A stretch of 64,000 bases of DNA, from contig NC_052356.1 of NCBI RefSeq assembly GCF_009727055.1, positions 6,413,687-6,477,686 of the forward strand, read 5' to 3'. Positions 12,904-25,148 of this stretch are shown here, one piece after another (the first letter of the stretch is position 1; each line of letters opens with the position of its first letter). The translations under genes and the position numbers were made by a program. This stretch comes from Benincasa hispida. Taxonomy: Eukaryota; Streptophyta; Magnoliopsida; Cucurbitales; Cucurbitaceae. The notes under the pieces were generated by a model. The model saw only the letters and a program-made list of their open reading frames with translations, did no database searches and was not told where the DNA came from.

Positions 12904-14011
12904 TGTTGGGATTGGTGTATTAAATCTCCTTGTAATCTCATAGTTTGTAAACTTTATATAAACATATTGTTGTTAATAAAATAAGTGTTATTTTATAAGC
13001 ATATACTCAATCCAATAAACTAAGATTCTAGGTTATTTTATGTAATTTAAACAAGTATGTAGAGACATACAAGTGAATCTTGTTTAAATAATAACCTAAA
13101 TGTTCTGTAGTAGATGGATAAGACTGGGTATCTTATCCTGATGACACTATGAATATGGCCCACTTTATAGTGATCTGATCCTGATCATATTCATATAGAG
13201 ACATATGAGCGTGGGTATCCTATACAAAGAGTTTGTATAAGACTGGACCACAAAATGATTAGTCTCTTTATATAACGTCGTTAATAATAGAGACTTACAT
13301 TTCACTAAGATGACCATAGGTGACATGACCTGAATCCTGAGTGAGTTGTGAACTCTTGCTCATGAAATTAATTTGTTAAATAATTATTTATTAATTTCAT
13401 TAGAAAATTAATTTGTGAAATTAATTTTTCAAAATTAATAATATTTTCTATTTTAAAATCAAAATGATTTTTTGAAATAATTTGGTTTGAAAAATTGGAA
13501 AAATGACACAAAATGGAAATTTAGTTTTTTCTATTATCATCTTCAACTAGCTCACACAAAACCCATTTACATTTGCTTCAATAAATCCAAGCATGAGCTG
13601 CATCTCATACAGTCATCTTCTTTGCATGAGAGACTTGCAATAAATAAAGAAGATTGGAGTGGAATTGAGGCATGTATTCAAAGAGTTTTTACAGAAAAAT
13701 TCGGGCTGAAGAAACTGTTCTTCAAGTGGGTTGTAGCATAGAACTTCTCTCCAAGTTTCTTTTCGTTCAAGTTATTCTTGAGTCCAACTCATTCTAAAGC
13801 TCCAAGAGGATAGTGGGGAAGATCTTTAGGTAGTTCACAACAAGTTTCGACGAAGATAACAGCTGAGAATCAAGATTTTGAATAGTTCTACAAAGGTATA
13901 GCATTAAACCCTCTTATGATTGATGAGCATGCTTTAGTTACTGCCAAAGTTAATGAATTAGAGTGCTTATTTATCTTTGTTGCTTCCACTGCATGCTGAT
14001 ATACTCTTACA
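12904..14011 (+). mobile_element. 5' LTR of Copia element 1 (1,108 bp)
   Basis: It starts TGTTGGGATTGG and ends ATATACTCTTACA, two bases before a tRNA primer site. The last 520 bases (13487-14011) are nearly identical to the end of the LTR at 26172-27511. The first part (12904-13350) is different: it matches the LTR at 51317, with blocks such as TCCTGATCAT, ACAAAGAGTTTGTATAAGA and AATCCTGAGTGAGTTG. The LTR is therefore a mosaic with respect to its partner. Left flank CCATT has no match right of 27511. Confidence 0.8.
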
Positions 14012-14013
14012 AT

Positions 14014-14025
14014 TGGTATCAGAGC
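14014..14025 (+). other. Primer binding site, initiator tRNA-Met type
   Basis: TGGTATCAGAGC is the usual plant Copia primer site, complementary to the 3' end of initiator methionine tRNA. It lies two bases after the LTR end. It would prime minus-strand cDNA synthesis. Confidence 0.92.
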
Positions 14026-14280
14026 ATTTAAGCACTCAATTTGGTTTAATTTTGGTATGGTGGGTGTTTTTCATGAGCTATATGAACATGGTGCACTGAT
14101 ATGGTTTTCTCAGTTTTGGTTTGTAATTGGCTCTTGATTCATGAGCTTATATGTGTTCTCAAGAGTTTGTAATTTATTTGGAGTCATTAAAGTTGAAATT
14201 AAGATGTAATTGAAGAAACAAGTGAAGAAGGTCGAGCTGCATATTCCAGTTTTTCAGCTTCTGCTCAAATATTGTCATTG

Positions 14281-14630
14281 AGGACTAAACGCTAAACGAT
14301 CATGTAGTAATAGGCACTATACGATAGCATTACACGATCGTGTAGCTTTGTGTGGGTGCTCAACGATGTCAATAGACGCTAGACAATAGAACTACACGAT
14401 CGTGTAGCTTTGTGTGGGCGCTGAACGATGACAAGAGGTGCTATACAATAACACTACACAATCATGTAGCTTTGTCCGACGTTATACGATAGCACTACAC
14501 GATCATGTAGCTCTGCCCGACACTAGACGATGGCAATACACAATAGTTGGAAGACACTTCACGATCATATAGCTCTCCCCGACACAAGACGATGTGCTAG
14601 AGATAGACACCAATGCTACACGATGAGCCT
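14281..14630 (+). repeat. Array of CGATCG-centred palindromes in the Copia 1 leader
   Basis: Five palindromic or near-palindromic cores lie at about 14331, 14392, 14453, 14494 and 14559, spaced 61, 61, 41 and 65 bp. The best, CTACACGATCGTGTAG (14392-14407), is a perfect 16-bp palindrome. Each is followed by AGCTYTGYSYG and a degenerate spacer with ACGATG. The array lies between the primer site and gag. Confidence 0.75.
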
Positions 14631-16190
14631 TAGCGAGATTTCAAGCTTGGATCGAGAGCAATCGGTTTGATCAGTTTTCTTGAGGTCCTGTCTGGTTCAG
14701 CCTCAAAAGGTTTTTGGCTGGTCCGGTTCAGACTTTTCTGATCCGGTTCAAGTTATTTGGGTTCGGTTTGGAGCGGTCCGAGCAGTTTTGAAGCTGTTTT
14801 ATAATAATTAAGCATTTGTTTGCTGTTTTTATGCCAAAACTAAAACCATATCATGTTTGTGTTAATTGTTTATTCATATGATGTATGTAATAAATTAAAT
14901 AAATCATGTATATGCATACAGTATGCCATGTAGATTTAAAACTCCATCGTAGGAAGCATGTTACATGCATTGAAAGTATGTTATAAAATGTTATAATATA
15001 TAGTATGCATGTTAGGGTTTCTTTTATTTAATATAATTGTTGTATTTGATATTGAATGCCTTTGTTGTATGTTGTGGATGTTTAGCATGTCTAAAATTTT
15101 GTAAGCTGTTATAAAATTGGGTTGGACGTTTAAAATCCATAACAAAGAATAGTTGCATGCTCACTTAGGTTAACAATTAGTTTTAATCATTAAAATAGAT
15201 TGTTACCTTATAAAATTTTGGTTACAAACTCAAATTGGTTCATAAACCTTTCTAAGGCTGGAGGTACTTAAGTTGACGTTTTACAGAATACCTCCTACCT
15301 GGGGATTATGACCGAAAGATTGAGCGTTGTTAACTGATTTTATGAGCTTGTGTGAGCGATGTGAGGTTTAGAAATGGTTTAGACACTTAGACATCGTAGG
15401 GTTATATCCAAATATAATTTTTATACTTGGATAAAAAGGATATAGTCTTAGGTTGTTTAAATTTAGCCGTTTTATACCTAAGTAAATACCCAAACATATA
15501 GAATACTTTAGTGGGAGATTAACAATATTTTCGATATATAGTTATTAACTCTCACGTCCTTAAGAGTTCACACCGTGAGATCCATGCTCGGCTTCATGTT
15601 GCTTTTACCACGACTACTTCAATCGAAAAGTGTTTGCATGGGTTAATAACAAGGTGAATGAGGGAAATAGTTCATAGTAAGTGGGTGAATGAAATGTGTC
15701 AACATTGTCCTACGGTCTCCTCCATTAGTTTGAACCATGAGATTCCTATGTTGCACCTGCTATTGTTTTTAGGTGGCACTAGCTAGTCGTTAACCACGGT
15801 GATCCCCTCGGAGGGTTGTAACATAGGATTCAGTAAAATGAATAGGGTCTTATAGTTCCGTCTTGGGTATTGTCTTCTATTTCGGGGGCATATTCATACC
15901 GTTCTATAAGATCTAAAAATGGCGGGTCACACTTACAAGAATTACTAATTGTTAGTAAAGATCTTGACCGAAAACGATAACCAAAAGAACTATAGGAGTA
16001 AGGAGTTATTCTGATATAGTATTTGGTCAAGAATTGTCTTGCTTCAGTGAAGGAATTCTTGACTATCCCTCGGTAGCAACTATTCTAAATCACTAAAGTA
16101 CTATTGCAAATAAATAAAGATTTATTGGGTACTTTATTATTGTGCTAAAAATGGATTTAGATGCATAATTATTTTTAAATTGTTTCAGCA
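14631..16190 (+). other. Copia 1 leader, non-coding
   Basis: No gene is visible in this stretch between the palindrome array and gag. The same layout and related sequence are found in front of gag in Copia element 2 (54200-55636), for example a block that speaks of a GAGATCCATGCTCGGC / GAGATCTATCCTCGGC type at 15577 and 55016. It is a long leader of an LTR retrotransposon. Confidence 0.6.
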
Positions 16191-17648
16191 ATGTCGAATT
16201 CAATCATACAATTGCTAGCTTCTGATAAATTTAATGGTGAAGGATATTCAAACTGGAAATCCAACATCAATACAATGTTAGTTGTGGATGATTCGAGGTT
16301 TGTGTTGATGAAGGAATGTCCTCTGGTTCCCAGTACAATAGTGAATCGAAATGTTTGGGACATCTATGATAGGTGGATAAGGGCTAATGAGAAAGCTCGG
16401 GCCTACATCTTAGTAAGTATATCTGATGTACTTAATAAGAAACATGTGGTTATGCCCACCGCCCGTGAGATAATGGCGTCACTTTAGGAGATGTTTGGGC
16501 AACCGTCATCCTCTGTTCGACATGAAGCCATTAAGTATGTTTACGTTACTCGCATGAAAAATGGAACCAACGTTAGAGAACATGTTCTCGATATGATGGT
16601 CCATTTTAATATTGCTGAGGCTCATGGGGCGATGATAGATGAAACAAGTCAAGTAAGTATGATATTGGAATCTCTCCCAGAGAGTTATCTACCATTCAGA
16701 ACCAATGTTGTTATGAACAAAATTACTTATAATATGACCACATTGTTGAACAAGTTATAGATCTATCAGTCTATGATGAAACTGAAGGAGAAAGAAATAA
16801 ATGTTATTTCTAAACCCAATAAGTTTTTTAAGGGGTCAACGTCTGGAACGAAACCCACTGATAACAAGAAGTCTGTTCCTTCTTCTTCGAAAGACAAATC
16901 CATACAAATGAAAAAGAAAGGAAAAGGGAAAAAGAAAACCACTGCTAAGAAAAACAAAAACAAAAACAGAACTCCCAAAGGAAAATATTCCCATTGTGGA
17001 GAATATGGGCATTGGAAGCGTAATTGCCCAAAGTATTTGGTTGAAAAGAAAGCGGAAAAGGCAAAACAAGGTAAATTTGATTTACTAGTAGTTGAAACAT
17101 GTCTAGTGGAGAATACTCACCTTACCTGGATATTGGATTCAAACGCCACTAATCATGTTTGCACTTTTCTACAGGAAACTAGTTCTTGGAAAGAACTTTC
17201 TGAACAGGAAATGACTTTCAAGGTGAGAATGAGTGAAGTCATTTCAGCTCATGCAATGAGAGATGTCAAGCCATATTTTGGAGAGTCTTTTATCTTACTT
17301 AGGAATGTATATTATGTACCTAAGATGAAAAGAAACTTAATCTCCATTTCCTGTCTGCTAGAAAATATGTACAGAATATCTTTTGAATCTAATGAAGTGT
17401 CTGTTTTTTCAAGAGGTGTTCATATTTGTTCAGCAAGACTCGAAAATAACTTGTACATATTAAAACCAACTGAAGCAAAGGCCATTCTAAATATTGAGAT
17501 GTTTAAAACGGCTGAGACTCAAAATGAGAAATGGAAAATTTCTCCTAATGCCTATCTTTGGCACCTCAGACTTGGTCACATTAATCTCAACAGGATTGAG
17601 AGATTGGTAAAAAGCAGTCACCTAAATCAATTAGAAGATAGTTCTTAA
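16191..17648 (+). pseudogene. Copia 1 gag, protease and start of integrase, broken
   Basis: Gag starts MSNSIIQLLASDKFNG and keeps the conserved YSNWK, WDIYDRWI and MMVHFN blocks. In-frame TAG stops occur at 16485 and 16758. The zinc knuckle reads YSHCGEYGHWKRNC, so its first Cys is now Tyr. The protease motif is WILDSNATNHVC; family members have DSGAT, so the glycine after the catalytic Ser is lost. The GAG-pre-integrase motif LWHLRLGHINLNRIERL is present. The frame stops at a solo LTR inserted at 17655. Ty1/Copia homology is clear; the copy cannot be functional. Confidence 0.9.
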
Positions 17649-17654
17649 AAAAAT

Positions 17655-19306
17655 TGTTGCGTTATTTTATTGAATGGAAATATGGATGATATGCGTTGAT
17701 GGAATTACGTTGTGCACTCAAGTTTCCCCAGCGGAATCCAAGTGTAAATTCCTCTGAATTTCCTAGTAAGTCCAGTGTCGATCATAGGGACTTGTGAAAA
17801 TAGTTTGTGTTGATAATTTTATTATGAAAAATTTGCGGTAACCGGTAAATGAATAAGGTGGTTGGTTTGTTGTTGCGTTAATAAAAATAATAATAAATGC
17901 AGCAGAATTCAAAAAGAGTTGGCAATGGAAGATACGACGAATATGCGGTGAACGGGTTGAGAAAGGTTTTGGCTAACACTCCCTAGGTTGCGTTCATGCC
18001 TTGCGATCATGCAACATGCATACAATAGTAAACCACCTCTCGGCGTGAATGCCACGGCTTCTAAGGCTAGAACACATGCGATAAATATGCGATAAGTTTA
18101 CAGGATTTACACATAAATCTCTATTTCTATTTATGCGATGACAACATGACATTCACATAAATATGCGACTGCATAATATCATTCCTATTCCTAGGATGCA
18201 AGCGATGCACATTGACAAATAGAGCTTATCTCTAAGTCCCTATTTCTTGTTTATGCAAGCCTAATCTTGCTCTTTCAAGTCAGATTCTAACCTAGCTCTC
18301 TCGAGTCATTAAGTTCTTTCTTTAGATTCTCTCTCGAGCAACTCTAAAGGGATGTTTCGCATAGCATAAAACAAGACAATCGCAAGTAATGAACTTCCTA
18401 GATCATGTTAGCTTAGTTCCTTTCAACCCATTAAACTAGTTTAGCTACTCATGCATATTAAGAGAGTGAGCAGATGTAGAAATATAACTTCCATTGAATA
18501 GATAAAAGATGAAGTACAGAATAACAATGCAAGTACAGTAAAGAGCCTAGAGTAATTTCTTGCCACCAGGAGTTACACTGTTCTACTCGTGCTCTAATGA
18601 TATTCTCGCTTTTGCGAGAGTCAACCCACTCTCTACTCTTACGCCCCAAGGTCCTCTCTCGAGCTGCCTTGGAAGATCTCCGGTGTCACCACTCTTCTCT
18701 AGCTCCGCCGTGTAATGAAAAAGAGAACTATGAACAGAGGTGTGAACTTGTAAGGTGATGAAGTAATCGGCTGCTTAACCCCTTCTCTGAAGAATGCACT
18801 TGGTATTTATAGGGCATCGAAGGTGAAAGGCGGCTTCTCTCTCCTGGCTGTACAGATGGGACTACTTTAATTCCTGACTGATGCATCGGATAATTGTCAC
18901 CGATAAAGTTGGATGTACATTGTGACCATTATCGACTGTCAACTTAATTTCGAGCTGACTGCTGTCAGCTTTCTGTCCCATCGATCTTTATTGTTCTTTC
19001 GTCTGGATACACCCACCATGTTGCAGTGATTCTTCTTGGATGAATATTTGCAAGCGCGATCAACGCAAAGTCTTGCGGTGAAGTTATGCTCGACCGATGA
19101 ATTCCTATGATCGCAATCTCTGCAATGCGTTAACGCATATTCTACACAAAAAATACAAAAATCAATAGTTCCAATGCACTAACGCACGCGACCGCAATAT
19201 TATAGATTTTATGCTTAATGAACGCAATTTATCATTTTTCATCAACGCAATCCAACATTGTTTAATAACTTAGCACTATGATAACGTGCATTTCTGCCCG
19301 TTATCA
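17655..19306 (-). mobile_element. Solo LTR, TGATAAC family, copy 2 (1,652 bp)
   Basis: It interrupts the Copia integrase region: the Copia frame stops just before it and resumes at once after it. It is homologous to 6711-8306 throughout. On the minus strand it begins TGATAACGGGCAG and ends AACGCAACA, with TATAAATACC at about 18803-18812. No clear target duplication is seen (left AAAAT, right CCTCC), so the left edge may have decayed. It holds the same terminal hairpin at 19279-19306. Confidence 0.82.
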
Positions 19307-20078
19307 CCTCCATGTGAATCACGTCTCGAGGGAAAAAATGACTAAAAGATCTTTATCTGACAAAGGTCATTGTGCCAAAGAGCCTCTCGAACTTATACAT
19401 TCAGACCTATGTGGTCCGATGAATGTAAGAGCACGAGAAGGCTATCAGTATTTTGCCCGTTTTATTGATCATTACTCTAGATATGGCTACATTTACTTAA
19501 TCAGTCATAAGTTTAAAGCTCCTGGAAAATTCAAAGAATTTAAGACTGAGACAGAAAATTTGTTAAGTAAAAGAATCAAAACACTTCGATCTGATCGAGG
19601 TGGTGAGTATATGGATTTACAATTCTAGAACTATCTAGTAGATCATGGAATTCAATCCCAGCTCACAGCACCTGGAACACCACAACAAAATGGTGTTACA
19701 TAAAGGAGAAATAGAACCTTGTTAGACATGGTCCGATCAATGATGAGTTATGCTCAGTTACCTCAATCCTTTTGGGGGTATGTAGTACAGACTGCAGTAT
19801 TTATTCTAAACGTTGTTCCTTCAAAAAGTGTTTCAGAAACACCATATGAATTATGGAAAGGACGCAAAACTAATTTATGTCATTTTCGTATCTGGGGTTG
19901 TCTAGCACATGTGTTGGTACAAAATTCTAAGAAATTGGAAACGCGTTCGAAATTATGCCTCTTTGTAGGATACCCCAAAGAAACAAAAGGAGGATTGTTT
20001 TATGATCTCCAAGAAGACAAAGTATTTGTATTGACAAATGCTCCACTCTTGGAAGAAGATCATATAAAAAATTAGAAT
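19307..20078 (+). pseudogene. Copia 1 integrase core, broken
   Basis: The rve domain is recognisable: HSDLCGPMNV holds the first Asp, LRSDRGGEY the second, and FWGYVVQTAVFILNVVPSK and FRIWGCLAHV follow. A TAG stop lies after MDLQF at 19626. At the third catalytic position, where the family reads NGVAERRNR, this copy has a stop codon in place of Ala-Glu, so the catalytic glutamate is gone. The domain ends in LEEDHIKN before a foreign insert. Confidence 0.9.
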
Positions 20079-20079
20079 C

Positions 20080-20478
20080 GCTTGAATTAGTTGAAGGAAA
20101 GGAGGTGGCTAGTCTCACTGGAGAGGAGAGTTTTGACAGCGAGGGAGGCAGGGGTGCATGCGTCTGCTGGTATCGTATATAAGAGAAAGGCTGCATTTAG
20201 GAGTGATCTTTCCCTCTTCTTCAAGCCAGTGGTGATCTCACTTTCGAAAGAGGGTCTCGACGTGTTTAGTAGCGTGTAAACAGAACACGTAGCTCCATAG
20301 CGGAACTAGTCACTGGCTACAGGTTTCTTTCCTACCGGACCGGAGGCAGCCGAGAATGTTATGTCAAAAAAAAAAGACCAACGACGATGAAGGAGAAGAA
20401 AGAAGGAGTAGGGGCTAGCCTGCCTTTTTTTTATAAGAGTAAAGGCGAAGCAGCTCGACCGATACCTCGCAGTAAACT
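20080..20478. other. Foreign insert in Copia 1, candidate nuclear mitochondrial DNA
   Basis: Copia homology breaks off after 20078 and resumes near 20479-20520. The DNA between is distinctly richer in GC than its surroundings. It has the texture of plant mitochondrial intergenic DNA, with blocks such as TTTCCTACCGGACCGGAGGC and AAGGCGAAGCAGCTCGACCG. No gene is seen. Mitochondrial origin is inference by recognition only; the exact edges are uncertain. Confidence 0.45.
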
Positions 20479-22323
20479 AATATTGCAAGAAATGACCTAA
20501 GATACTACAGAAAAATCAACAAGAGGTGTAGATCAAGCTGGTCCATCAACAACTGTTGTTGTCCCGCCACTTGTTTCGTCACGTTCACCCAAGAGTTGAG
20601 TATGCCTCGACGTAGTGGGAGGGTTATTCAACAACCTGAACGATATATAGGTTTAACAGAACTCAAAACACACTAGAAGAAATTCGAGCTTTAATGTCGG
20701 TTGACAACCGACATTAAAGATAGTGTTATTAAAGCCCTTTAATGTCGGTTGCCTTTAATGTCAGTTTTAAACCGATATTAAAGGGCTTCAATAACACAGC
20801 CTTCAATGTCTGTTGCAATCGACATTAAAGACCTTCAGTGAAATTTCCAACTGACATTAAAGTCTCTGTTTTTTTTAATTATTGACCAACATTGAAGCTC
20901 GAATCTGTCCCTTTTTTTTTTAAATTCCGTTGCTGAATCCATTTTTTTGGTAAAAAAGTATAACATGACACATCATCATTGAACGTTGTGACTATGACAT
21001 ATTATTCATGTATGGATTGTAAATCTATTACATTTAATCCATAAATTCTACTATAAAATTATAATTTAAAAGGTTGTACAATAATTCAGGCCTTGAAAAT
21101 ACAAATTACAAGTAATACAAACATTATGATTTTACAAACATTATGAGATTACTGTCTCTCTCCACTTGGTAAGTATGGTTCCCTTCATAATTCTTTTTGA
21201 ACCAACCCCCTAGCTTCGGCAGTGTCTGGTTATAAGCATCTTTGTCTGACCACCGTTGTTTAAAGGATCACAAACAAAAAAGGTTTAAGACAAAGGATTG
21301 AAAGTGAAAATGTGATAAGAATTCATATTCAACTAATTGTATTTATTGGGAATGTGCATAAATGGTACATTCAAGGCAAAATTCTTGTAGTGAATGTGTT
21401 GGATCTAAAGTTCCTCGAGAAAAAGCATAAAGAGTTTGCGATACCAAATATTTACTCCTTTGTTGCATCTGCAAAACAAGAAAACTCAATAGTTGAATAA
21501 ATGAGAGAATTTTCTTTTTCAAGATCTTGAAGAAGAGAAGCTTGGTTACCTAGATATGAGATACGAAGACGATGGAAAATTTTCAAGAACACATACATCA
21601 ATAAGAAAATTTAGCTCACAAAATACTTCAAACCTCAAAAGTTGTCACAAAGACTACCATAGTGCATGAATAACCCACAAACTACCATAGTGTGACCTAC
21701 AAAATCGAGCACCTTAAATCAAATCTAAACTACAAATAAATAGTACCCATGAGTCATAAACGGGTGTTATATTCTAATCCAATATGGTCCAAAGAGAAAT
21801 AAGCACACTATAACTTCTCAAACAGGAATTTTCATATCATTAAAGTCACTTGAAAACACTTAGAAACTGTGCTTAAAACTGCAAGCATTCAAAAATGCAC
21901 TTACCAGGAACAATTTTCACCTGAATCCCTTGTTGTTGCAAGAAACAACAGCAACTCATAAAAATCCCAAAATAATAAAGATTCAACTCGTTTCATTGCG
22001 AGTCCTATTTTGCATCCTTTCAAAAACCAGTTAACCCAACTCACAAGCTATTAATCACGACAACCCATCACTGAAGTTAAATTCATTAAATTTCTATAAA
22101 ATACAAATTCAAAGTCATATATTAGAAACTACAAAAAAAAATGTGTACAACTGGCTGCTACACCTCAATTCACAAAAATCAAAACAAAATTTACTTCAAA
22201 AGTTGTATTAATGAGTAACTTGAATAAATAAAGAAAAAATAATACAAGTAAATGTCACCTCTTTGTTCCGCTTGGAAGTCCAATTAGGAATGGCACATGG
22301 TAAGCGCTGCAAAATTTCACCCT

Positions 22324-22331
22324 CCCCCCCC

Positions 22332-22374
<43 letters not shown>
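22324..22374. repeat. Poly-C tract with a 42-base C run
   Basis: Eight C, one A and then 42 C in a row (22333-22374) lie inside CACTA element 1. Its length is likely to vary and to be wrong in an assembly. Confidence 0.95.
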
Positions 22375-24359
22375 ACTCTTGAGTGATAAAACTGCTTAAA
22401 GGATTCGCAATCTTCCAACGGTTAACCTGGCTACGGTCGAGCGATTCTTATAGAGCCTAAGCGAGAGATAATATAAGCAATTCATCTTTCTACCATATTT
22501 CTCATTGGAGGAATGAACATGCCCCAATGCAAATTTGTAGGTGAAGAAACCTAAGTTATGAGCTCCCTACACGCTATCTTTTTGCCAAAAGATGATCACT
22601 ACCATTAATATTCTTCTCACTGTGTTCGTGATCGAAACTCCAGCCAGTGAAATCAGACTCCGAAAACAAGGTGGTAGAGGGTGCTTGGTAGAATGCCAGG
22701 GGGACTCGCTTCAGTCTCTTTTTCAACTGTAACAAAGAACACCATTCAGAACAAAAAGAACATTTGAATTTATTTTATCTAAATTTTATTCTGTGTTAGG
22801 GAAGTGATGCAACAGATGGATTTCAAAGACGATATCAAAGGTCGTAAATATCTAGGAGATTCATCCCGGACAAAGGAGAAAACATCCACTCTTTCTATGG
22901 AATAATAGTCAATAATCTTAACCATTACAGTTTCAAAAAGGACAAAATATAACCTTACAAGAATATATAAAATAGCTAACTAATTATAGCGAAATTACCA
23001 AACCAGTGAAACTTACCTCCTGCCCGATTATTGTAGAGTATGAACCGGCAACAAAATCTTTAACATCGATTTCAGTTGTTTTTGATCTCACAGTCAGATC
23101 ATTCTCAAGGGACAAAACTAACCTACAAGAACATAAGGACTAGTTTTCAGTATGAAATCCAAAGCAACAGAAGTTTATGGATCAATATGAAACTGCATAC
23201 CTTGAAACAGGAGGACAATAATGTTGTCGAAGACTATCAATTTCCCAAAGTGAACTTCCTGTACCAATAATTCTTGTTAACAAGGATCAATCACCAAATA
23301 TAAAACCACCACACAATAAAAATAAAGCGGCCACCTGAGGATTAACTCAAAAAGGCATGATTCAAATTGAGCACACATGGACTATTGTGGAACAAACAAC
23401 CACGACACGTAGCTAACTGTATTTTCAACCATGAAATTTGACAAGACTTATGAATTAAAACATCTTGTGTAAACCACTGGAAAGTAAGTCAAGAAAGCAA
23501 TTTTGACAAGTGATGATGATATTAACAGTTCACCACAGGAATACTAATTAATCCACATGTCCTTGTCCCCTTCCCTCCAACAGAGAAAAAATCCAATTGG
23601 AAGGCACGGAATAAATTATCAAACGCATGATGATAAGAATATAATCCAAGAAATTAAAGGGAAAAAACCACCAATTTACAAAGTCAAAAGGAAAAAAGAA
23701 AAAAAAGAAAAAAGAAAAAGACAACACTTACTCAAGGTGCTAGATTTAATAGGATCAATTTCCTCATAGTTAAAATGGTCGATGCCTGGCTTCATGTTGG
23801 GTGTATCAGCATCAACCTCTGAAGCATCTACGCCTTTAGCAACCTCTTCACTTTTTGAATCATCGTTCTTACTCTCACTAACATTCTCCTACTCACATCA
23901 TACATACATTACATCCCAAAGAAAACAAGAGAAATTGATGCACAGGTTATAAAATCTATCTATAACAATTAGATTAAAAACAGTGCTACCTTCAATCACA
24001 ACCAATATCCTACAGTGAAGGACAGTTTTCAAATAGAAATTCAAATCTTCAGATCTTATCATAGAAACTACCAGTTATAAATTTATAAAGATATTAAGGG
24101 AAAATTAATTGGCAAAGCATCAGGCAAACATCCACTCACTTAAACTGCAGGGGAAAAAAATCTACTCCACCTGCCGCTGCCCATGATCAAAGTTTTACCG
24201 AAGAAATTGAATAGAATCGGATGGGGAAAGGGGTGTAAAATTTAATATCATCTCGTCGAAAACCACACAAAGGAAAATTAATCGTTAGAGATAAAAATGG
24301 ATGGAAGAAGAATGAGTTTCAACTTCCATATGAAAAGAGGTTGATGGCTAGGCGAACAC

Positions 24360-24570
24360 ACCTGATCTAGCAGCGGAACGAACGGCGAACGATGATGGCG
24401 ACAGATCTGGTGAATGACGGCGGCAGATCTAGAGACACGCAAACAATGGCGGCAGATCTGGAGACACGCGAACGAAACGAACAGCAAATCCGGTGAATGA
24501 CAGATCTGAAGACACGCGAACTACGATGAAATGAGCAGCAAATCTGACGGAACGACCAGCAAATCCACTT
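24360..24570. repeat. Degenerate short repeats around CAGATCTG in CACTA 1
   Basis: Blocks GGCAGATCTGG, GACACGCGAACG and CAGCAAATCCG recur several times at spacings of about 35-60 bp. On the minus strand the DNA just right of it (24570-24740) is a CT-rich stretch of the kind seen in plant 5' untranslated leaders. Confidence 0.6.
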
Positions 24571-24909
24571 TGGAAGAGAGGAGAGAGAAACAAAATGAGC
24601 AGGAGATGTGGGTTTAGAAGAGAGGAGTGAGAAAGAATAGGGTTTGAAGAGGGAAGTGTGAGAATGAGAGAAAAAAGAAAATAGAGGGAGAATGAAGAGA
24701 GAAATGAAAAAAATGGGGGGAAAATAGAAAGTTAGGGGAAAAAGTGAAGTGGGTCTTTAATGTCGGTTTAAAACCGACATTTAAGCTACCCCTACAATGT
24801 TGGTCTTAAACCGACATTAAAGATCCGCTTTTAAAAAAAATTGAAATCGACATTATACATCCGATTTCACTTTTTTCAACCGATATTAAAGCCCAAAATT
24901 CTTGTAGTG

Positions 24910-25148
24910 ACATCATACAAGATGATGGTTTAGAGGATCCATTAACCTTTAAAAAGGCAATGGAGGATGTTGACAGGGAACAGTGGATAAAAGCCATGGA
25001 CGTTAAAATGGAGTCTATGTACTTCAACTCTATCTGGGAACTTGTAGATCAACCACATGGGGTTACACCTATAGGTTGCAAATGGATCTACAAGAGGAAA
25101 CGAGACCAAACTGGCAAGGTATAAAGCCAGACTTGTGGCAAAACAATT
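24910..25148 (+). pseudogene. Copia 1 reverse transcriptase, N-terminal part only
   Basis: After the CACTA element the Copia pol frame resumes in pieces: EDPLTFKKAMEDVD, WIKAMDVKMESMYFNS, WELVDQPHGV, then CKWIYKRKRDQTGK and KARLVAK across a frameshift. Directly after LVAK comes QFQMEDLGDA, which in family members lies more than 150 residues further on. The fingers and palm, including the YVDD catalytic box, are deleted. RNA-dependent DNA synthesis is impossible from this copy. Confidence 0.85.

Larger units (their letters stand above)
20671..24909. mobile_element. CACTA transposon 1, non-autonomous (4,239 bp)
   Basis: The left end CACTAGAAGAAATTCGAGCT and the inverted right end CACTACAAGAATTTTGGGCT are terminal inverted repeats of the En/Spm type. 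ACA stands on both sides (20668-20670 and 24910-24912), the 3-bp target duplication expected of CACTA. Subterminal DNA is filled with direct and inverted TTTAATGTCGGTT motifs, for example a perfect 15-bp-arm palindrome at 20689-20719. No transposase is recognisable inside, so it depends on other copies. It is inserted in the Copia 1 integrase-RT region. Confidence 0.92.

Noticed and set aside
14281..14630. CRISPR-like or satellite array
   Set aside because: Units are degenerate, the spacing is unequal, the organism is a plant, and the array has a fixed place in a retroelement leader.
16766..17069. Minus-strand hydrophobic frames over the Copia 1 gag linker
   Set aside because: They are shadows of the lysine-rich gag segment on the other strand.
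17655..19306. Helitron, because a hairpin lies near one end
   Set aside because: There is no CTRR end or TC start. The homologous copy at 6711-8306 has a 5-bp target duplication and TG...CA ends, and both have an LTR-like TATA box.
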